From Clostridia bacterium (GTDB lineage: Bacteria; Bacillota; Clostridia; Christensenellales; Aristaeellaceae): a stretch of 35,841 nt of DNA. Below the pieces are notes generated by a model, which saw only the letters and a list, made by a program, of their open reading frames with translations, searched no databases and was not told the DNA's origin. Position 1 is the stretch's first letter, and the number at the start of each line of letters is the position of its first letter. The stretch is taken from the NCBI GenBank assembly GCA_017549335.1, contig JAFYVB010000027.1, positions 1 to 35,841 on the forward strand, given 5' to 3'. The position numbers were made by a program, and so were the translations under genes. Positions 31,337 through 35,841 of this stretch are shown here, one piece after another.

Positions 31337-31360
31337 GTCGCTTGGAAAGCGACATTTTTT
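31337..31360 (+). terminator. Hairpin with T-tail on the plus strand
   Basis: GTCGCTT (31337-31343), GGA, AAGCGAC (31347-31353), then ATTTTTT. On the minus strand it lies right after the hydrolase stop at 31359, where it gives only a hairpin without T-tail. Confidence 0.5.
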
Positions 31361-32102
31361 ATCCCAACGTTTCTCTTATTTTTCGGATGCAAGCATCGGT
31401 TTGCTGCAGCAGAAATTCGCCGTGTCCCAATCCCGGCATAATTTCCTCGGTATAGTGTTTCAGATGCTTTTTCAATTCTTTATGGGATTTAAGGGCGTAG
31501 GGTTCTTTGCTTCCGCACCACAAATGCACCATGGAAGGCCATGCCGCAATTTCGCTGCGAACGCGATAGGTATAGGTTTCTATCATATTACGGCGGATGC
31601 TTTCCTCGGACGCATCGAAGTACAATGTTTTCAGACTGCCCATCAAATCTTCCGGTTTTGCGCCCATCAGCTTTAATGTTACATAAATAAACGCAGGAAA
31701 TTTTCCTGTTCTTTTGTATTTGCAGAACATCCATGCCGTCACCCTGCCGGCTATTTTTCCCTGATGCGCCACATAGCAGCCGTCCATAACGGTATTTTTG
31801 ATGCCGATCTTTCCCCTTGTCAGAATCTCCGTTAGCAACAGGCCGCCCTGAGATGCGCCGTATGCGCCGTGCAGCTGCCCGCCACAGTTCTTTTGTACAT
31901 ATTCTTCAATCTGCCTTGCCTGATCAGCAAAGGAAGTGAACGTGCCGCTTCCTTCATAAAACCCGTCCTGCGCGATAAATATCAGGCGATATTGCTCCGC
32001 CAGGGGATGCAGCAGATCATACATACTGCCCCAATGCTGCACCATTCCGTGCATAATCAGCACCGAAGGGGCATCTTTTCTTCCAAACTCATGAAACTCC
32101 AT
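31359..32102 (-). CDS. Alpha/beta hydrolase
   Basis: 247 residues, start ATG 32102 behind GGAGG. Fold marks: LIMHGMVQHWG (oxyanion HG), nucleophile elbow GASQGG with Ser (about 84), acid probably Asp or Glu in LWCGSKEPYA, His in GLGHGEF (about 226). Cytoplasmic esterase or lipase type; substrate unknown. It follows the TetR gene, which probably controls it, but a terminator-like hairpin at 32142-32172 separates them. Confidence 0.85.
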   Translation of the reverse strand: MEFHEFGRKDAPSVLIMHGMVQHWGSMYDLLHPLAEQYRLIFIAQDGFYEGSGTFTSFADQARQIEEYVQKNCGGQLHGAYGASQGGLLLTEILTRGKIGIKNTVMDGCYVAHQGKIAGRVTAWMFCKYKRTGKFPAFIYVTLKLMGAKPEDLMGSLKTLYFDASEESIRRNMIETYTYRVRSEIAAWPSMVHLWCGSKEPYALKSHKELKKHLKHYTEEIMPGLGHGEFLLQQTDACIRKIRETLG

Positions 32103-32141
32103 GGTATACCTCCGCTTAACACATTGCCTGAATTGTTATTT

Positions 32142-32174
32142 AAAAGACCCGGCTTATTCAGCCGAGTCCTTTTT
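32142..32174 (-). terminator. Terminator or attenuator between the TetR gene and the hydrolase
   Basis: On the minus strand GGACTCGGCT and AGCCGGGTCT pair (one G-U), followed by TTTAAAT. It overlaps the TetR stop at 32154. No clear promoter follows, so it may allow partial readthrough into the hydrolase. Confidence 0.65.
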
Positions 32175-32756
32175 CATCTGATGATACTTTTCCATCATAC
32201 CGCTAAAGCCTGACTCTCCGTAAGCGCCCAGCAAAACGGTATAACGCACAGTCGTTTGCAGATCATATCTGCGGGAAATCAAACTGAGCATAGCAAAAAC
32301 CCGCTGTTCCACCAAAAGACGGATCAATTTGTCATCCTTTGGATCGCCGCCTGCACGAAGGAAGAAGGCCATAAATCCCTTTTCCAGCAGCGCAACAATC
32401 TCATTTCGGAAAGCAGCCATGGGCGAATCCTGAGCCTTTTCCAACAAAATGACCGCCTCCTCGGGATAGCAGTGCAGCGTTTCTATAAAAGCGCGGTCAT
32501 TCTCTTCCCCCGTTGCTTCGCCGGAAAGCTCCTTCTCTGTGCCGTTGATCAGCAGTGTGTGCAGCGCATCGGCCGCCTCATCCACCACCGCATGAAAAAG
32601 CTCCTCTTTGCTGCCAAAGAAGAAATAGACCGAGCCGGTGGACACGCCAGCAGCCTGAGAAATATGCCGAAGGGATGCCTTTTGATAGCCGCTTTTCAAG
32701 AATTCTGCCTTCGCGGCGAGCTTCAGTTTTTGGCGCACATCCATATCCTTTTCCAA
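32154..32756 (-). CDS. TetR-family transcriptional regulator
   Basis: I place the start at TTG 32756: AAAGGAGGG lies about 6-8 bases before it, while the in-frame ATG at 32744 has only a poor site. 200 residues. The N-terminal HTH reads LKSGYQKASLRHISQAAGVSTGSVYFFFGSKEELF, the canonical TetR DNA-binding domain. The C-terminal ligand domain is unassigned. The palindrome TAACAGTTGTTA lies in its promoter spacer, so it probably represses itself and the hydrolase. Confidence 0.9.
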   Translation of the reverse strand: MEKDMDVRQKLKLAAKAEFLKSGYQKASLRHISQAAGVSTGSVYFFFGSKEELFHAVVDEAADALHTLLINGTEKELSGEATGEENDRAFIETLHCYPEEAVILLEKAQDSPMAAFRNEIVALLEKGFMAFFLRAGGDPKDDKLIRLLVEQRVFAMLSLISRRYDLQTTVRYTVLLGAYGESGFSGMMEKYHQMKKDSAE

Positions 32757-32783
32757 GGTTCTCCCTCCTTTCCCCGTACCAAA

Positions 32784-32813
32784 ATCATAACATAACAGTT
32801 GTTAAGTTGTCAA
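32784..32813 (-). promoter_or_regulatory. Promoter and likely TetR operator
   Basis: Minus strand TTGACA (32808-32813), 18 bases, TATGAT (32784-32789). The perfect palindrome TAACAGTTGTTA (32793-32804) occupies the spacer, a usual place for a repressor of the TetR class. Confidence 0.75.
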
Positions 32814-32823
32814 GAACAAAATA

Positions 32824-32849
32824 CTTCCGTGACGTTTCCGTCACGGAAG
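32824..32849 (-). terminator. Hairpin terminator after the 183-residue protein
   Basis: CTTCCGTGACG (32824-32834) and CGTCACGGAAG (32839-32849) pair perfectly; on the minus strand TATTTTG follows. Confidence 0.7.
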
Positions 32850-32856
32850 CTTTAGA

Positions 32857-33408
32857 TTACATCCTTCCTCCCAGCAGCGGCTGATCGTAATGATACAACA
32901 CGGCGTTGATCTCCATGATATCGTAGGTTCCCTGACGGATGAAATACTCCGCGATCACGTCCGCCTTGCTGCTACGGGAAAGGGCAAAGCCCGCCTTTTC
33001 AAGCAGCTCACGCACTTCGTCTATGGGCAGTTCCAGTGCGATGGCAATCGACAGCGCCGTTTGTTTTCCGGGACGATAGTGCGCGTCGGTACGGATTTTT
33101 GAAAACAGTTTTCTGTCCAGATGCGCTTTTTTATAGCATTCCGGGTCGGTCATGCCCTTTTCATCGATCTTGCGCAAAACCATCTGGGAAAAGCTTTCAT
33201 CCAGCCTTTCCAGCGCATCGTCCAGCGCCGCATCCTCCATACAGATGCTTTCCCTGCAAACACAGGGGCTTGGCGCGGCGATGAAATCAATCCCCGCGCA
33301 AGGCATCATGAGGGAGTCTGTTTGTTCCTCATATACCTCGCAGATATAGGCTTCCACGGCTTTCAATACCGAAGGCGCAATCGTGTATTTCTTTACATCA
33401 AACAGCAT
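32857..33408 (-). CDS. Helical protein with a conserved clostridial C-terminal domain, function unknown
   Basis: The start is ATG 33408 (MLFDVKKY) with GGGGAG 5 bases upstream; the longer reading from 33426 lacks a site. 183 residues. The C-terminal two thirds match a pattern I know from many clostridial proteins: [59 protein letters not shown], and [19 protein letters not shown]. This block is attached to different N-terminal partners and looks like an HTH-type binding or signalling module. No function is known to me. Confidence 0.65.
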   Translation of the reverse strand: MLFDVKKYTIAPSVLKAVEAYICEVYEEQTDSLMMPCAGIDFIAAPSPCVCRESICMEDAALDDALERLDESFSQMVLRKIDEKGMTDPECYKKAHLDRKLFSKIRTDAHYRPGKQTALSIAIALELPIDEVRELLEKAGFALSRSSKADVIAEYFIRQGTYDIMEINAVLYHYDQPLLGGRM

Positions 33409-33439
33409 GAACGCTCCCCTTTTCATATTCTATGCGTCC

Positions 33440-33445
33440 ATTATA
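33440..33445 (-). promoter_or_regulatory. Extended -10 element for the 183-residue protein
   Basis: Minus strand TATAAT preceded by TGT (extended -10). The -35 position falls in the terminator of the upstream gene and is weak. Confidence 0.5.
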
Positions 33446-33449
33446 ACAC

Positions 33450-33483
33450 AAAAACCGCCGGAAGAAATCAAACTTCCGGCGGT
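33450..33483 (-). terminator. Terminator of the methylaspartate operon
   Basis: ACCGCCGGAAG and CTTCCGGCGGT (33454-33464 with 33473-33483) pair perfectly, followed on the minus strand by TTTTTG. Confidence 0.9.
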
Positions 33484-33494
33484 AAGCAGTTTAT

Positions 33495-34754
33495 TTACTT
33501 TTTCAGCGCAGCCTTGGCCTGACGCATGGCGAGAATACGCTCCATCTCGTTGTAAACGATCATGTAGCCCTCGTCCACGCCCATGCCGGGCTTGGCCAGA
33601 ATCTGCACAGGCTGGGTCGCCATGGCGCAGTGTACGCACACCTGAGCGCTGCGGTCGGTCTCATTGCAGGTACCGCCCTGATAGGCGCCGATGCCCTTTT
33701 CCTTGCAGTACAGAACAGCTTCGATGGTGTTGTTCACGCCGCCCAGATCGGGGGTTTTGATCTGTACCATGTGGCCGGCCTTGGCGTCGGCGAACAGCTT
33801 GATATCCTCCAGCGTGTTGCACCATTCGTCGGCAACCAGTTCCACGTCACAGCCGCGGCTGTCCAGTTCACGGGTCAGTCCGGCCAGCGCTTCGATCTGC
33901 GCTTCGCGATCACTGTCGCAGTCCATGGGGCCTTCAATGCGCAGCAGGAAGGGCTTGGCGATTTTGCCCAGCTCTTCGATATAGTCCGCCATATCCTTGT
34001 AGTTATGGTTGCCGAAGATCTGACCGATGGTGCCGTAGCAGTCAATATGCAGCACGGGAGCGTAATCCTCCTCGGTGCGGAAGGCCAGAATGCGGTCGCG
34101 CAGCCACTTGACGTATTCCGCCAGCTTTTCGCCCTTCAGACCCAGCTTGTCCTTTACGTTGTTGATCAGCGCATGGGGCAGCACCTGCGCGCCCTTGATG
34201 ATCATCTTGTCGGCGTTGTCGTAGCGATTGTCGCCGGACTGGGTGAAGATGGCGATGGGCTTATCGGCCACGGTGCAGCCGTATTCGTCGGCTACCACTT
34301 CGCACATCAGACGGCCGGTGGCCTTGGCAACGGCGTCCAGCAGCGCCTGGGAAACGCCGTAGCGGATGGCGGTGTGCAGACGCTTGCCGTCGATCTGGAT
34401 GCTTTCCATATCAGCCGCCAGCTTGCGGAAGTTATCGGCATCCTTGCCCACCAGCGTGGGCTTGATGTGCTTTTCGATCAGGGGAATGAACTCGGTGGCA
34501 AGGAACAGTGGATCACGTCCGCCCGCGCCGGAATACTGCACGGCAGCGCAATCGCCGTAGGCGATCTGGCCGTCCTCCAGTACCAGCATCACGGAAATGG
34601 ATTCGCCCGCCTGACGAATGGCCTTGAAGCCTTCGGTCACAGGAGCGCCCACATAGAAAGTGCCGTCATGACCTGCGCCCTGCTTGATGGCGCGCTGGTC
34701 GTCAAAGTAGAAGCCCGTACGGCCCTTGGAGCATACAACATCAATAATCTTCAT
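33495..34754 (-). CDS. mal: Methylaspartate ammonia-lyase
   Basis: 419 residues, start ATG 34754 behind GGGGAGG. Enolase-superfamily enzyme that removes ammonia from (2S,3S)-3-methylaspartate to give mesaconate, step two of glutamate fermentation. Visible marks: LPHALINNV, with the His known from the Clostridium tetanomorphum enzyme; HIDCYGTIGQIF, RIEGPMD and VADEWCN (metal carboxylates); and VQIKTPDLGG, with the catalytic Lys. Length equals the family norm (about 413). It is directly downstream of the glutamate mutase epsilon gene, with 32 bases between, and a terminator follows. Confidence 0.96.
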   Translation of the reverse strand: MKIIDVVCSKGRTGFYFDDQRAIKQGAGHDGTFYVGAPVTEGFKAIRQAGESISVMLVLEDGQIAYGDCAAVQYSGAGGRDPLFLATEFIPLIEKHIKPTLVGKDADNFRKLAADMESIQIDGKRLHTAIRYGVSQALLDAVAKATGRLMCEVVADEYGCTVADKPIAIFTQSGDNRYDNADKMIIKGAQVLPHALINNVKDKLGLKGEKLAEYVKWLRDRILAFRTEEDYAPVLHIDCYGTIGQIFGNHNYKDMADYIEELGKIAKPFLLRIEGPMDCDSDREAQIEALAGLTRELDSRGCDVELVADEWCNTLEDIKLFADAKAGHMVQIKTPDLGGVNNTIEAVLYCKEKGIGAYQGGTCNETDRSAQVCVHCAMATQPVQILAKPGMGVDEGYMIVYNEMERILAMRQAKAALKK

Positions 34755-34786
34755 GGTATTTTCCTCCCCTTATCTGTTTATGTGCC

Positions 34787-35841
34787 TCAACGCGGTCTGC
34801 CCACCAGGAAGCCCTTGCCGATGGCGTAAACGTCGTCGATCACCATCTGGAAGGACGCCTTACGCTTTTCGGCAGCGGCGCGTTCTTCGATCTTGGCAAT
34901 ATGGAAGTCTTTCAGCTCCTGGGTGAAAGGCAGGTTACCGAAGTTCAGGATGCGCACGGCGCCGTTGTTGTCACGGGCGGGAAGCATCAGGCCGGCATTG
35001 AAGCGGCAAGGCGCGAAGGGCACGTCCAGCGCGCCGGATTCCACGCCGCGGCACACGCCCACGGCGATATCGCCGTTGCCCAGTTCGAAGCACTTGTCCA
35101 CGATGGCGCGGGTCTCCAGACGGATGATTTCCTTTTCTTCTTCCAGTTCCTTGCCCTGATAGGTCTGGTCGCGAAGCATGTTGACCACCTGCTTGGTGCA
35201 GCGCAGGCCCTCGGCATTGGCTTCCATGGTGGGAATGCCAACGGCCTCGTGGGGCGTTTTGACGATGACCTTGGTGGCCTTGGACAGCGCGGCGATCATG
35301 GAGCCCATGGAGATCACGCCAAAGGCCTTGGCTTCGTCGGCGGGGAAGCCGCCCATCCACTGATGCAGCACGGTGGTGACTTCCACGTCGTTGTAGCCGT
35401 ACTTATGCAGGTATTCGTCGGTCAGCTCCTCCAGCGTCTGGATGGCGGCAATATCCTGCACCAGATTACCGCACTGGCCGTAGCCCACGGTAATGTTCTT
35501 CACGCCCTGCTCGGCGGCCAGCAGCGCTTCGATGATGGCCGCGGCATGGGAGATGCAGGGAGGCACCAGCGTGCCCGTCAGCGGGCCGTAGGGCTCGCGG
35601 TTGATGGAAACGCCCATTTCCTCGTACAGACCGGTGAGGCGGTCTACGTACTGCCAATCGCGGATGGTGCGCTCCATGGGAATGTTTTTGCAGTAGGGCA
35701 GGTTGTAGGAAATACCGCCGCCCTCATAGCTGGTGAAGCCGCCGGCATAGGCGATTTCCGCCAGCAGACGGGCGTCGGGCGTGCCGTGACGCACCTGAAC
35801 GGGCACATTCACACTTTCGATGACCTGACGGCACTTGGCTA
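34787..35841 (-). CDS. glmE: Glutamate (methylaspartate) mutase epsilon subunit, truncated by the window edge
   Basis: The frame is open to the right edge, giving 351 residues of the usual about 483; the N-terminus lies outside. Marks: [59 protein letters not shown] and [10 protein letters not shown], all typical of the barrel-forming GlmE/MutE subunit. With the small B12-binding subunit GlmS it converts glutamate to 3-methylaspartate using adenosylcobalamin. An apparent GTG start at 35812 is internal. GlmS and the GlmL reactivator are expected just beyond the edge. Confidence 0.96.
   Translation of the reverse strand, partial: AKCRQVIESVNVPVQVRHGTPDARLLAEIAYAGGFTSYEGGGISYNLPYCKNIPMERTIRDWQYVDRLTGLYEEMGVSINREPYGPLTGTLVPPCISHAAAIIEALLAAEQGVKNITVGYGQCGNLVQDIAAIQTLEELTDEYLHKYGYNDVEVTTVLHQWMGGFPADEAKAFGVISMGSMIAALSKATKVIVKTPHEAVGIPTMEANAEGLRCTKQVVNMLRDQTYQGKELEEEKEIIRLETRAIVDKCFELGNGDIAVGVCRGVESGALDVPFAPCRFNAGLMLPARDNNGAVRILNFGNLPFTQELKDFHIAKIEERAAAEKRKASFQMVIDDVYAIGKGFLVGRPR

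Overview
The window looks like chromosomal DNA from an anaerobic, amino-acid-fermenting member of the Clostridia (Firmicutes). The grounds are strong AGGAGG-type ribosome binding sites, many TTGNNN-17-TATAAT promoters, a T-box leader, a YlmH-type S4 protein, a Rae1/YacP domain, ferredoxin-dependent indolepyruvate oxidoreductase and the methylaspartate route of glutamate fermentation. No tRNA, rRNA, CRISPR array or intact transposase gene was seen. Two parts are clearly more AT-rich than the rest: about 1-4900 and about 23050-24850.

Region by region. 1-1450 is the worn edge of a mobile element: an orphan PD-(D/E)XK-like protein, a tyrosine-recombinase 3' remnant, a frame-broken HTH fragment and a small protein. 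1512-4615 holds minus-strand membrane and zinc-ribbon proteins and an XRE regulator anchored in the membrane; its upstream region carries 10-bp phased repeats. 5062-8094 reads plus: SGNH hydrolase, four-helix protein, adenine deaminase. 8140-10475 reads minus: N-acyl-D-amino-acid deacylase and an exported M14 peptidase. 10627-14948 mixes a second SGNH hydrolase, a cysteine peptidase, a histidine phosphatase, a tiny basic protein behind a consensus promoter, a HAD phosphatase and a TIM-barrel epimerase.

15061-22705 is the metabolic centrepiece: promoter, T-box leader, then CoA ligase, sodium:solute symporter, iorA, iorB, paaK and a double-ACT protein. The T-box UGGU bulge calls for a tRNA with A73, and the specifier candidates are UAC (Tyr) or UUC/UUU (Phe). 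A T-box normally turns genes on when the amino acid is short. I therefore infer that the operon may run in the anabolic direction: import aryl acids, make the CoA thioester, reductively carboxylate to arylpyruvate, then transaminate to Tyr or Phe.

23202-24608 is an AT-rich BspA-type leucine-rich-repeat lipoprotein cassette flanked by two related non-coding repeats. 24928-27030 has another TIM-barrel epimerase and an exported beta-lactamase-fold serine hydrolase. 27087-30609 holds a divergent pair: a TetM/EF-G-like ribosomal GTPase fused to a Rae1-like (YacP/NYN) ribosome-associated endonuclease domain, and a YlmH-type S4 protein. 30606-33408 carries a VWA protein whose Shine-Dalgarno lies in a hairpin, an alpha/beta hydrolase with its TetR regulator, and a conserved helical protein. 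33495-35841 ends with methylaspartate ammonia-lyase and the edge-truncated glutamate mutase epsilon subunit.

The two items most worth following are the GTPase-endonuclease fusion beside ylmH and the T-box-controlled ior/paaK operon.
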